Part shown: positions 51,163 through 61,700 of the stretch, one piece after another
How the letters are laid out: the number at the start of each line of letters is the position of its first letter
How positions within the stretch are numbered: the first letter of the stretch is position 1
Assembly: GCA_024867545.1 (NCBI GenBank)
Contig: JANFNE010000026.1
Location: 1 to 64,000 of the forward strand
Reading direction: 5' to 3'
Origin: Phytopythium helicoides
Lineage: Eukaryota > Oomycota > Peronosporomycetes > Pythiales > Pythiaceae
DNA: 64,000 nucleotides
Notes under the pieces: generated by a model
Seen by the model: only the letters and a program-made list of their open reading frames with translations
Database searches by the model: none
What the model was told of the DNA's origin: nothing
Made by a program: the position numbers and the translations under genes

Positions 51163-53739
51163 CTAGGAGGGCTGAAGCCAAGAGAGTGCCTCAACATTGA
51201 GCAGCTGACGAGTATACACCCTGGCACGCTCGCTCTCTGAGAAGGCGGCAGCAGTGATGTTGAACGGGCATTCGGGCTGCCATTTGAATGGCCCTGGGTA
51301 GATATCTGCAGCTCGAGGCTGAGAGTAGTAGACTGTTGTCCGGTCAGGGTCGAAGCTGAGGATCGCGTCGCTGTTGATGTACAAAAGCGGAGAAGGACCC
51401 AGCCCATTCCACTCGGGAAAACTCTGACTCATGTCACCGCACAGCACTGATCGCTCTGGGCCATTGTCAACCACAAACGTACCGACAGCGCCGATGCCAA
51501 AGTCAGAGAAGGCGTAGCGGGCTTCAGCCACCTCACAAGCGACAAAAAAGAGCTCCTTATCTCCATACGAAGGCGGAGCACGAATATCGTTGCGAGCAAT
51601 AAAAGAAGCAAGCACCGCCGTCGCTCGTGGCTGGCGCTTTTTGTCCCACAACAAACAGCTCGAATCCATTTGATGGCCCGAGCGAACATTCCACGTATGA
51701 CTGCTAAGTAGAAATTGACTGGGCACGAAAGAAAGCGACTGTGGATCTGGTGCAACTGCACTCGGGTTGACGAGCACATCTGTCTGTTGTTCAAGTCCCC
51801 TTGCCATGGTTGGGATAGAACCAAATCGGTCAGCGTCAAAGTTGAGCATATAGTCATGAAAGACAGTTTGACGAGGCTCTCGTGCCAAACGCTGACTCAT
51901 GAAGTACGTGTCACTGCAGATCCGGTCGTGAAAGAAGAGAGTGCCAGTTTCCCTGAACTTAGTTGTGTTGAATAGCGAGACGGGATTCTGGAAAAACAAG
52001 GTGTCGGCATCCAGCAGCATGACCTCTTGGAACTGAGATAGCACAACACCGAGCACCTTGATGTCAAATCCACGGAATTTCCGGTGGCATTCGTCCAATG
52101 TGCGGCAAAAGAGAGCTCGAGAAGGAAAGAGCGCGCTAGTTTCTCGATGAGCGAGAGCACAGGCGTCATAAAAGCGCACGCTGTTCTTGGATCCGAGCTC
52201 GTTGAGTCGAGCCGTGTACACCCGCGAGATTTCAGGTGCCACATCCCCACAATGAGGGACCTCAATGGGTAATTCAACACCAAGCTGGCGGAGCTGAAGT
52301 ATCAGCGAAACACCGAGAGGCGCAATCTTATCGTACAGCGGCAGAACAATTCCCCTCGGAGTCGTCGCGCGCTGTGAGAGCTGATGTAACGAATATGCGA
52401 GCTGTTCTTCGGCGGCCACGAGGGTCGATACCCGTGCTCGGATACGGTCTGCAAGCCGAGCTTCGCTTTCGATGCCGTCGTCACCAACCCAATCCGCCAC
52501 AGCATGTGACCAGTCGAGTATATGCTGATGCTGAATCTGAAGTCGCCCGAAGCTGTCCACCTGCCTTTTATTCAGCGCAAGAACGGGGGAAGGCATCACT
52601 GCACACAGGAATGAAGTCTCGTTGGATACCACGCTAGGCGGGGAGTTTGGACTTGTGTACAACAACATGGATGGCGGATGACGCCCTTCTTCAGCGCTGA
52701 CAAGGTTGCGCAGCACTGCCTCGCCAGACATGAAGAGCAGCCGTGGCTCATTTCCATTCAAACTGGCAAAGTGGGCGGTAGCACCGCACATAAGCGTGCT
52801 GCTTTCATTGTCAGAAACGTATGACGTAGTAACAGAGCCAACGACTCCTGGAGCTGTGCTTGAGATTGTGCAGGCTGCGTTAGATTGCATGCAGGCCGAC
52901 CAAAGTATGCTCTCGCTACTCGTCTTCTCGTCCGAAAGTAGCTTGATTAGTAGAGCGGTTGTTGCCTGTAGAGTGCGCTTGTTCCAGACGATAAGTGATG
53001 AATCCACGGAGGTGGGGTTAGAGATGCTCGAAAGGTTTGACGAAGGGAAGAATAGCGTTCCAGACGACTGATACGTTGCATCATGAAAAAGCACTGTTGG
53101 GTCTCGAAAGAAGTGGGAAGCAGGATCTAGCAGTAGCATCTCGTCAAAGGTCGAGAACGCGACGGCAGCAGCTCGTAGAGATTCCTCAGACCACTCGATA
53201 GAGCAATCTGATGTGCCGCTGCAAAACATCCCCGAGGAGCTTACGGCTGCCTCAGCACAAACATCAAGGAAACGCACGGATCCAAGCGGGAAGAATGACA
53301 TAAAAGCTAAACGCCGGACTCGCGCAAGTTGCTGTCCGCAATACGCAACCTCGACTGGTATACGAGCTGCTTCTCCTCCCCATGACCGGAGACCTAGCAG
53401 CATTGCGAATCCAAGAGAAGCAGATGTGTCATCGAGTGGCAACACGATGCCTCGAGGGTTGTCACGATAACTGTGCACTTCGATTGCGGTCATTGTGGCT
53501 TCGAGATTGTGTATCTCATGAGCTTCAGCCTTCGTCAGGTTGGCGAAAATTGCCTCGATGGGCCGAGGTTTGCTAACCGTGATATCTTGGCGTAGTAGGT
53601 TGAGGCTTCGGCCTCGGAAGCTCGGCTGGCTCGAAGTTGGCAGTGTCAGGTCAATGGATGCTCGCAGGAGTAGGTCGAATGTGATGCCAGCAACGCTAAG
53701 AGCAGCAAGTAGCACGACGAGGCGTGGACGGATCCGCAT
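51163..53739 (-). CDS. Two-module GT71 glycosyltransferase; N-terminal module lacks DxD
   Basis: 858 aa from the ATG at 53739 (MRIRPRL); an earlier ATG at 53790 adds 17 residues, but an Inr-like TCATTTTCTTTC lies between the two. One membrane anchor (about 5-25) is followed by two consecutive GT71 modules. Module 1 (about 95-390) keeps the frame of the family (GIVLPLDDTSASLGFAMLLGLR; DSSLIVWNK), but the catalytic DxD is replaced: MLLLDPASHFF instead of MLLDADTLFF. The FRGFDIK and YGDKELFF motifs are also lost. Module 2 (about 440-858) is intact: GIVLPLYDKIAPLGVSL, CHRKFRGFDIK, LLDADTLFF, GHQMDSSCLLWDKK, YGDKELFF. Probably a Golgi mannosyltransferase with one dead module acting in binding or scaffolding. 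Confidence 0.87.
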   Translation of the reverse strand: MRIRPRLVVLLAALSVAGITFDLLLRASIDLTLPTSSQPSFRGRSLNLLRQDITVSKPRPIEAIFANLTKAEAHEIHNLEATMTAIEVHSYRDNPRGIVLPLDDTSASLGFAMLLGLRSWGGEAARIPVEVAYCGQQLARVRRLAFMSFFPLGSVRFLDVCAEAAVSSSGMFCSGTSDCSIEWSEESLRAAAVAFSTFDEMLLLDPASHFFRDPTVLFHDATYQSSGTLFFPSSNLSSISNPTSVDSSLIVWNKRTLQATTALLIKLLSDEKTSSESILWSACMQSNAACTISSTAPGVVGSVTTSYVSDNESSTLMCGATAHFASLNGNEPRLLFMSGEAVLRNLVSAEEGRHPPSMLLYTSPNSPPSVVSNETSFLCAVMPSPVLALNKRQVDSFGRLQIQHQHILDWSHAVADWVGDDGIESEARLADRIRARVSTLVAAEEQLAYSLHQLSQRATTPRGIVLPLYDKIAPLGVSLILQLRQLGVELPIEVPHCGDVAPEISRVYTARLNELGSKNSVRFYDACALAHRETSALFPSRALFCRTLDECHRKFRGFDIKVLGVVLSQFQEVMLLDADTLFFQNPVSLFNTTKFRETGTLFFHDRICSDTYFMSQRLAREPRQTVFHDYMLNFDADRFGSIPTMARGLEQQTDVLVNPSAVAPDPQSLSFVPSQFLLSSHTWNVRSGHQMDSSCLLWDKKRQPRATAVLASFIARNDIRAPPSYGDKELFFVACEVAEARYAFSDFGIGAVGTFVVDNGPERSVLCGDMSQSFPEWNGLGPSPLLYINSDAILSFDPDRTTVYYSQPRAADIYPGPFKWQPECPFNITAAAFSESERARVYTRQLLNVEALSWLQPS

Positions 53740-53766
53740 CGTTGACAAGAGACAGAAAGAAAATGA

Positions 53767-54614
53767 CTGGGCGGACCAACTCGTGCTCATGATGCCCGGC
53801 GGATGGATGCTTGTCGCATCGTCGGAGGGACGCCGATCATTGTGCTCAAGGGAGATTGATAGAAGGAGAAAACGACCGCTAGAGGATCGCAGTTAGTACT
53901 TGCACTTGAAGCGGCACCACGATGGACACGTCGGCGTTCCATTGGCCATCATGACCAAAGAGAAGCAGAAACGGTTAACGCAAAAAGACATGTGCAGCCC
54001 GGCTCTTGCGAGGAAGCGGCGCCGAAACCACTCGACAAACACAGATGCTGATGGCATTGCTGTCATGTACTCGCTTTGGGGCAAAACAGAGCATATTGCA
54101 GTTTAGCCGTTGCAAGTTTTTCTAAGTCGCCAGCCTGGGTATGTGACATCTTGATAGTGATGAAGGCGTCTTGATAAAACGAGATTGTGCGGTTGAGAGG
54201 CAGTTTGGCAGATCACTTTTTGATGGAGTTACTTTTCTCCAGCGAAGATACTCTCTTTTTCGATTGGCAGGACTTGCTTGATTAAGATCACAGTGTCTCG
54301 GCAGCGCAACGCCCAACAAGGATCGCCCAACAAGGATGATACCAGAGCCAACGAGGAGATCAGCATTTATTTTGAACGCTTCGCGTTGCACATCGGTGCG
54401 TCTGCTTGAGCAATCCAAGGATGGCTTGGTACGGTTCATGTTGATGATCTCTATGCCTACAGGTAGACTAATTCGGCGAGGTTTTCGCTGGCTATTTGAC
54501 GCCCCAAAAATCTCGCTCTCCAACTCAAGCAACCGACTCGAGAAAACACGACAACTCGTATCCTGAGAGAGTTGTAAAGCATAGTACACACTTCAAGTTG
54601 AGTAGGCTGCATAC
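53767..54614. other. Intergenic region between two minus-strand GT71 genes
   Basis: About 850 bp holding the promoter of the two-module gene and the 3' flank of the next. A minus-strand open frame at 54122-54589 has no recognisable similarity and ordinary intergenic composition. I see nothing else. Confidence 0.3.
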
Positions 54615-56192
54615 TTATAGCTGCGGCCGAATTCCTTGCCACTCGACGGCGATCTCGTGGAAGCGCTGGCGTAGACTCACTCGGTGGTTCATGGCCTGCG
54701 AGAACTTGATGCCTGTGACATCAAACGGACACTCCTGGGGAAGATTCCGCTCCGAGAACGACCCCGCGTAAAACTCCGCGGGTCGTGCCTTGCTGTAGTA
54801 CACTGGCTTGCCACGCGGCTCGTACTTGAGGATGTCGTCACTGTTCAGGTACAGGATACTGCCACCCGTAGGGCTTGAACTTTCAGGAAAGTAGTGCGCA
54901 GCCTGACCGCACACGATCGACTTGTCTTCGCCGTGGTCGCGGAAGTCGGTGCCAACGCCACCCACGCCGTAATCTGACAGCGCATACTTGGTCTCAGCGA
55001 GCTCGCAAGCGATGAAGAAGAGCTCCTTGTCACCATATGAAGGTGGGCGCCGCACATCGTTGAGCGCTATGAATGACGCGAGGATAGCTGTGGCACGAGG
55101 CTGCCGCTTTTTGCTCCACAGGACGCAACTTGAATCCATCTCGTGACCTGCCCGGTGGTTCCAGGCGTGACTCGTGAGTAGATGGTCGCTTGCGTTGAAC
55201 TTGAGCGTCACGGGGATGAGGTTCGGCATGGTTGGTGCGGGACGAGGGATGCGGTCCAGGAACTGGTACGGGGACACGTCAAACTTGGACAGGTAGTTGT
55301 TGAGGTCGTTGACGCCTGGACGGTTTTTCACAGGGAGCCCGAGGAACATTTCGTCCTGGCTGAGTCGGTCGTGGAAGAACAACGTGCCCGTTTCCTTGTA
55401 CTTTTCCGTCTCCCACAGCGCCATGGGGTCCTGGAAGAAGATGACATCCGCGTCAAGCAGCATAAACTCCTCAAAGCGGCTGAAGACAACAGCCAGCAGC
55501 TTAATGTCAAAGTTGCGGAAGCGGCTCTTGCACTCGCGGTCGCTGCGGCAGAAGAGCTTGCGGTTGCTTTTTCCGGGCAGCACGCTCGCCGCCTTCAGCG
55601 CGCGCTCGCACACGTCCACAAAGAAAATCTCACCGAGGTCCTTCTGCTCGCTCAGCCTGTCGCGGTAGCGCGCGTCCAAATCCCCGCAGTGGGCGATCTC
55701 GATGGGCAGCGCCACATTCATGGCGCGCAGCTCCATGATGAGCGACACGCCGAGCGTCGCGATGCCGTCAAACAGTGGCAGCAGAATGCCTCGCGGCACA
55801 CTCGTCTGCTGGCTGGCCACATACAACGTGTAGACGAGCTGGCGCTCCATTTCCTCGCGCTGCTCGGGCGAGAACTGCTCCGCGAACGCCGCCGAGTCGT
55901 TCAGCGTCCACTCGCGGTCCGCCTCCGCGTCCATGACCGCCGAGCTCGTCACTCGCGGCGCATTCGCCGCCTTCCCTCCCTTCGTCCCCTCCTCACTCGT
56001 CCGCAGCTGGGGAAAGTCCGGCGAAGTCCATGTCACCAGCAGGTTGGCCGCCGCCACCAGCAGCCCCACGCCGATCAGCAGCCACGTCCACCGCGCCCGC
56101 GTGGCCGGCCGAGGGGCCGTCCAGGCCTTGAGGTCGCCTGTAGCCTTGGAAGATGGCTCGTCTTCATGCTCGGAGCCCTTGGCGCGCCGCAT
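54615..56192 (-). CDS. GT71 (MNN1-like) alpha-mannosyltransferase, single module
   Basis: A 525-aa type II membrane protein. A hydrophilic N-terminus of about 30 residues and an anchor at about 34-55 (WTWLLIGVGLLVAAANLLVTW) precede a stem and the GT71 domain: GILLPLFDGIATLGVSLIMELR, CRSDRECKSRFRNFDIKLLAVVFS, DxD in LLDADVIFF, GHEMDSSCVLWSKK, PPSYGDKELFF, ECPFDV. The anchor ends in ANLLVTW, almost the same as ANVLVTW in the large multi-module gene at 58709, suggesting common origin. It is divergent from the GT71 gene at 56415 (222-bp gap). Predicted Golgi location. Confidence 0.87.
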   Translation of the reverse strand: MRRAKGSEHEDEPSSKATGDLKAWTAPRPATRARWTWLLIGVGLLVAAANLLVTWTSPDFPQLRTSEEGTKGGKAANAPRVTSSAVMDAEADREWTLNDSAAFAEQFSPEQREEMERQLVYTLYVASQQTSVPRGILLPLFDGIATLGVSLIMELRAMNVALPIEIAHCGDLDARYRDRLSEQKDLGEIFFVDVCERALKAASVLPGKSNRKLFCRSDRECKSRFRNFDIKLLAVVFSRFEEFMLLDADVIFFQDPMALWETEKYKETGTLFFHDRLSQDEMFLGLPVKNRPGVNDLNNYLSKFDVSPYQFLDRIPRPAPTMPNLIPVTLKFNASDHLLTSHAWNHRAGHEMDSSCVLWSKKRQPRATAILASFIALNDVRRPPSYGDKELFFIACELAETKYALSDYGVGGVGTDFRDHGEDKSIVCGQAAHYFPESSSPTGGSILYLNSDDILKYEPRGKPVYYSKARPAEFYAGSFSERNLPQECPFDVTGIKFSQAMNHRVSLRQRFHEIAVEWQGIRPQL

Positions 56193-56414
56193 GCAGGTGG
56201 CTTCAGAGGTCGACGCGGTCGCGTGGTCAATCGGGTTCTGACGTTGGTTGTGAATGGGGACTGGCCCCTTCTACCGCCGTGGCGATCGGCATTGATAAAT
56301 GCGTCTATATCAATGCGCGAACCCGCAGATCAAGCGAAACAATCGGTTTCCGTATTGACTTAGATGGCGAAAGTCCACCCGGGCGAATGCTGAAATCTCT
56401 CTCGGCAGACGACG

Positions 56415-57809
56415 ATGGCGCGGCCGGCGCGCGGCCGCCGATGGGCGTGGCTGCTGCTGCTGCTGCCGGCCACGGGCGCGCTGCTGCTGGCGCTCGACAT
56501 GCTGCTGGTGTCGTCGTGGCGCTCGGAGCTGTCGGCGTCCTTCTCGCGGCTGTTTTTCACGCGGCCGGGCCGCGTCTCGGCCAACAAGCTGGCCGCGAGT
56601 CTGTTCAGCCGCACGCAGACGCTCGCGACCGAGCGCCGCGGCGTGGTGATCCCCATCTACGACGACATTGCACTACTGGGGCTATCGCTTGTGCTGGAGC
56701 TGCGCGATATGGGCGTCGACCTGCCGGTCGAGCTCCCGTACTGCGGGGACGTGAACGAGACCACGATCGCCGTGCTCTCGACGTACGCGCCGCTCGGAGA
56801 CATCCGCTTCTACGACGCGTGCGAGCTCGCGCTGCACACGACGGTGGTCGGCAGAGAAGAGAGCTTGTTCTGCGCGGATGTGGAAGAGTGCCACGCGCGC
56901 TTCCGGGGCTTCGAGATCAAGCCGCTGTCCGTGGTGCTCTCGCGGTTCCAGGAGATCATGCTCATGGACGCCGACACGGTCTACTTCCAGAATCCGGCGA
57001 CGCTGTTTGACAGCGACAAGTTCCAGACCACCGGCACGCTCTTCTTCCACGACCGCGCGAGCCACGAGGTGTACTGGATGGCTGGGCGGCTCAATGACGG
57101 CACGGACAACACGGTCTTCCATCGCTTCATGTCCAAATTCAAGCTGCGTCCGTTCCGCTCCATCCCGACGCTGCCGCGCGAGAATGCTACGCTGCACAAT
57201 CCAGTGAATCTGACGTTGCCTTTTATGCCGAGCGACTTCCTGCTTGCCAGCAATGTGTGGAACAAGCGTACAGGTCACCAGCAGGATTCATCGCTGGTAT
57301 TCTGGAGCAAGAAGAAGCAGCCACGCGCGACGGCAATCCTCGGATCCTTTGTGATTTCCCGCGAAGTGTCGAAGATCCAGCCGCCTCCATCGTATGGCGA
57401 CAAGGAGTTCTTCTTTACGGCGTGCGAGCTGGCCGAGACCCAATACGCGTTCTCGGATTTTGGCATCAGCGGCTTTGGCAACGACTTTCGCGACAGCGGC
57501 GAGAACAAGTCGACCCTGTGCGGGTGCATGGCGCAGGTGTACCCGATCAAGAGTGAGGACGGCGAGCACTCGCGCATCCTACACGCCAACAGCGACTTCA
57601 TCCTCGCATACCGGCCCAAGAGCCGCAAGAAGCCGCTGTACTACGTCCGAGCGCGGCCCGCATCCTTCTACCCGGGATCGTTCGGCGACCGCGCTATGGA
57701 ATGCCCGTTCAATATCACTGGCGAGCGTCTCAACACGCGCGAGGAAGACCGCATCCTGCGCCGCCAGGAGCTCCACGCGAGTCTGGAGGCGCATCTGCGC
57801 CAGGTTTAA
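56415..57809 (+). CDS. GT71 (MNN1-like) alpha-mannosyltransferase, single module
   Basis: 464 aa, the shortest member here. The anchor lies almost at the N-terminus (about 9-30) with a short stem, then the GT71 domain: GVVIPIYDDIALLGLSLVLELRDMGVDLP, CHARFRGFEIK, DxD in LMDADTVYF, FHDRASHEVYWMAGRL, GHQQDSSLVFWSKKKQPRA, YGDKEFFFTA, ECPFNI. Several of these variants (DRASHE, GHQQDSSLVFWSKK, DKEFFFTA) are shared specifically with the third module of the large gene starting at 58709, so the two are recent relatives. Predicted Golgi mannosyltransferase. Confidence 0.87.
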   Translation: MARPARGRRWAWLLLLLPATGALLLALDMLLVSSWRSELSASFSRLFFTRPGRVSANKLAASLFSRTQTLATERRGVVIPIYDDIALLGLSLVLELRDMGVDLPVELPYCGDVNETTIAVLSTYAPLGDIRFYDACELALHTTVVGREESLFCADVEECHARFRGFEIKPLSVVLSRFQEIMLMDADTVYFQNPATLFDSDKFQTTGTLFFHDRASHEVYWMAGRLNDGTDNTVFHRFMSKFKLRPFRSIPTLPRENATLHNPVNLTLPFMPSDFLLASNVWNKRTGHQQDSSLVFWSKKKQPRATAILGSFVISREVSKIQPPPSYGDKEFFFTACELAETQYAFSDFGISGFGNDFRDSGENKSTLCGCMAQVYPIKSEDGEHSRILHANSDFILAYRPKSRKKPLYYVRARPASFYPGSFGDRAMECPFNITGERLNTREEDRILRRQELHASLEAHLRQV

Positions 57810-58708
57810 CACTCACTCCTAGTCTGAGCTTCTGACGTGATACCACGTAAGCGAGCGCCACGTTGTGGCACATGCGTCGCAGCAGGCCCCGCGATGGAAG
57901 CAACTGGGGATGGAGGTCTCCACCACCTTGCGGTCAATGGAAGAGGTGGTGACGTACGTGTAAAAGTACAAAATAGAAGGCGAATGTGTGGTCACCAAGC
58001 TCAAGATGAAGAGCCGTGAGCGAATGGGTACGTTCAGGTCGTCAACGGCGCGGGACACTGCAGCCTGGCTCTGGCAGTTTCGCCACCGACGGGTACATTC
58101 ACGACACCGACCGTGCATAACTCGTCGAGCAGCTGGCGCACCCCAAGCACCCGCAACTTACGGCGCCGGCCGCGTTTCTCTCGGCTTCAGTATGGCTTCC
58201 ACGCCCCCAGCTGCTGACTCGACGCATATCCCATTTTCCGCCAGTATGGCGAATGCAACCGCGCCATGTTTCAGCATTTCGTTTCGGTCGGACGGCGCGT
58301 GGCTTCTGGCCAGCACAACGTTCTGACTCCTGTTGGTTTTCCCTGTCAAAGCAGCGACAAGGCTCTACTAAATTAGCGCGAAACGCGTGTCGAGTGTCGC
58401 TGCCTGCGATCGTCCGCCAGAGCAAGCAAGCTCCCCGCCGCGTCGTCGCACTCGCAGTCCACCTCGCTCGCTCACCTTTCCATGTCGTAATGTAGCACGC
58501 GGCCAGCAGCTCCATTCGGTGGCAGCAGCCAGCCTGGCTTGTCCTAGGTGTCTTACGCGAGCGATCGGCCGCGCACCCCCCATAAAGGTTGCCCCTGGCG
58601 CCGCCTGTCTCTATCGTATCATTTGTATGCTTGACTGGCTTTCAGTATGCCCGCAAGGGACCTAATGCCCCGCCCCCACCTCACTCGGAAACCTTACGTG
58701 GCGCGGAG
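57810..58708. other. Intergenic region between the single-module and multi-module GT71 genes
   Basis: 899 bp with no supported gene. Several short frames exist on both strands (for example 57819-58118 minus) without recognisable similarity. It must contain the promoter of the multi-module gene; weak Inr-like sequences only. Confidence 0.3.
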
Positions 58709-61700
58709 ATGGCGACCAAGCCGCAGGTGCAGCCCAGGGCCTCGCGCTCGCAGCGCTGGCTCGCCTTCCTCGCGGCCGTGGGCGTGCTCTTCGTCGGCGC
58801 CAACGTGCTCGTCACGTGGCAGACGCTCGCGCGCGAGGGCGGCCGCGCTTCGAGCCGCGCGGCGGTGCCGGCGGACGGCGCGCTCGGCCGCCAGTACCAG
58901 TACCTGCAGCGGCTCGTGAACGGTATTTCGGCCACGGACGCCCCTGCTGCGAGTAGTCTGCGCGTGGAGGAGGACGGCGGCGTGGCGGCGAGCCCGGAGC
59001 TGCTCGAGGAGGCAAATGAACCGGAGCCGACTGAGATCCAGCCCATTGCGACACCTCCGGCGCTCAGTATCAGCGGCAACGCCATCGGGGGAGGGCTGCG
59101 CATCGGCGCGGACGGAAAGGTGCAGCTTGGCGAGGAGAAGCAGGAAGAGACGGACGAGGAGATCGAGCTCGACATTGCCGAGCCGTCCGACGAGCCCACG
59201 GAGGCGCCGAGGCTGGTGGTCGAGGCACCTGACGCGCTCGTGGACGCGCTGGATGAGCTTGCGAGACGTACCACGGCCAAGCGCGGACTGGTGCTGCCGC
59301 TCCGCGACGAGACGGCCGAGGTCGGCGTCTCGCTGCTGCTGGACCTGCGCGCCAACAACGCCGACCTGCCGTTCGCGGTCGAGGTGCCTCACTGTGGCGA
59401 CGAGCTCAGCCCTTCAGTGCGCACCGCGCTGCAGGGCGTGCGCGTGCTGCAGCCGCTGCGCTTCTACGATCTCTGCGCGGCTGCAGCGGAAGCCACGGCG
59501 CCTGATGCGGACGGCAAGCCCAAGCAGCTCTTCTGTGCCGACTTTGCCGATTGCCAGCGTCGGTTCGGCAAGGGTGCAGACCTGCGCGCTCTTGCTGTGA
59601 TCTTCTCCCAGTTTGACGAAGTGCTGCTCGTCGAGGCAGCAATGGCGTTCTTCCGGTCGCCATTCGACCTATGGGAAACGACCAAGGCACTCGACACGGG
59701 CGTCATCCTTTTCCACGATCGCATCACTGCACCGGGAACGTCGCTTGACGCTCCGGTACCCATTTCCGCAACGGATGGAAAACCCACCAACGCATTGCGG
59801 GAATATCTTCGTGTCAAGCCTGCATCGTTCCTCTCTCGTTTCGCATCCCTGCCAAATATTGCACGCACGACAAAAGCCAGCTACAACCGAACCGAGTTCG
59901 CGTTCAAGCCCAGCGACTTCCTTCTCTCTAGCCACTCGATTCTAGGCCGTACAGGCCATCAGACTGATGCCGCACTCGTGCTTTGGACCAAGTCGCGTCA
60001 ACGACGTGCCACTGCTCTCCTCGCAGCTTTCCTCGCTACCTCGTATGGTGATATTCCGCGACCACCGTCCCACGGTGACAAGGAGCTCTTCTTTCTGTCT
60101 CTCGAGCTTGCAGAGACGCTGTACGCCTACTCGGACTACGCGATTGGTGCCATTGGCTCGGACTTCCGAAACCACGGACCGCAGAAGTCGATCGTATGCG
60201 GTTCCGCTGCCCACTACTACCCAGAGCCCACTGATGTGAGGCGGAACCCGGCTACCATTTCCCCGCTACTGTTCACAACCAGCTTGAACTTCCTCCACTT
60301 CCGTCCGGTTGAGCGCATGGTCTACTACTCGGCTGCCCGTCCCGCAACTGATTTTCCAGGCTCGTTTGAGTCTCGAGGTCTTTCTCATGGATGCCCATTT
60401 GACATCACTGGTGTCGCACTGACCGAAGCCGAGATGAATCGTGCTGCGTACCGCCAAAAGTTTCACGACCTCGCAAGCCAGTGGGTCACGGAGGCCAAGA
60501 ACCCGAATGCCGCGCCTCTCCCTGTCGTAGAGCTCAACAAGCTGCTGCGCCAGGTGCGCAGTGGCGAGCTGCTGATCACCGAGAAGGAAGCCAAGGAGGC
60601 GCAGGAACGGCGTGAGAAGGATAGTGACCGCGAATTGGTGGCCACCCTTCACTTCATGAGTCAGGCCGCGATTAAGGGAGACGACAAGCGGGGCATTGTC
60701 CTGCCGCTATACGACAAGATTGCACAATTGGGAGCATCGCTCATACTGGAACTGCGCGCACTCGGTGTCGACCTTCCTGTGGAAGTCCCGCTGTGTGGAA
60801 ATGACGTTTCCCCAGCCTTCCAGGCTCTTTTCGAGGAGCACAAAGCGCAATTTGGATCCGTCCGCTTCTATGATGCATGCGCTCTAGCGGCAAACGCCAC
60901 TAGTTTGACCAACCCGGACCGAAAAGTGTTCTGCAAGGATCAAGCCGAGTGTGAACGTCGATTCCGATCGTTTGATATCAAGCTGCTCGGCGTCTTCTTC
61001 TCCCGTTTCGAGGAGATTATGCTTCTGGACGCTGACACGATTTTCTTCCAGAGCCCAATGCCGCTGTTTGAGTCGACCAAGTACAAGAGGACGGGGACGC
61101 TGTTCTTCAATGACCGCATCGTCCACAACGACATGTACTTGTCTGCTCGGCTCGATAACAAGCCGGAAACTACCAAGCTGCACGACTATCTCGCCAACTT
61201 CAATGTCGGGCTGTTCCGAGACGTGCCAACCCATGATCGTGGAGCCCCCACCGTACCGAATGCTATCCCTAGCAGTGTGGCGGCTTTGAAGTTCCAGCCA
61301 AGTGACAATTTGCTCAACGGACACCCCTGGAATCGCCGAGCTGGTCATCAGATGGATTCCAGCTGCGTGCTCTGGAACAAGCAACGCCAACCGCGCGCCA
61401 CTGCTGTACTTCTGTCTTTCATTGCGCTCAACAGTGTTCGCCGCCCACCTTCTTATGGCGACAAGGAACTCTTCCACATTGCATGCGAAGTGTCCGAGAC
61501 GCAGTATGCATTCTCCGACTTTGGAATTGGTGCGGTTGGACTCGAGGTCCACGACCACGGCGATGACGCGTCCCGTGTGTGCGGTAGTATGGCACAATAC
61601 TACCCAGATCGTGATGGTCCACGAAAGATGGCGCCATTGCGTGGTGGTGGCAGCTTGCTGTACCTCAACAGCGATCACATCCTGACCTACGACCCAGAGA

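Noticed and set aside
54122..54589. A 155-codon minus-strand frame between two GT71 genes
   Set aside because: No recognisable similarity or domain and no supporting context; probably chance.
55182..56363. A 393-codon plus-strand frame opposite the GT71 gene at 54615
   Set aside because: Antisense of an intact GT71 gene; no similarity of its own.
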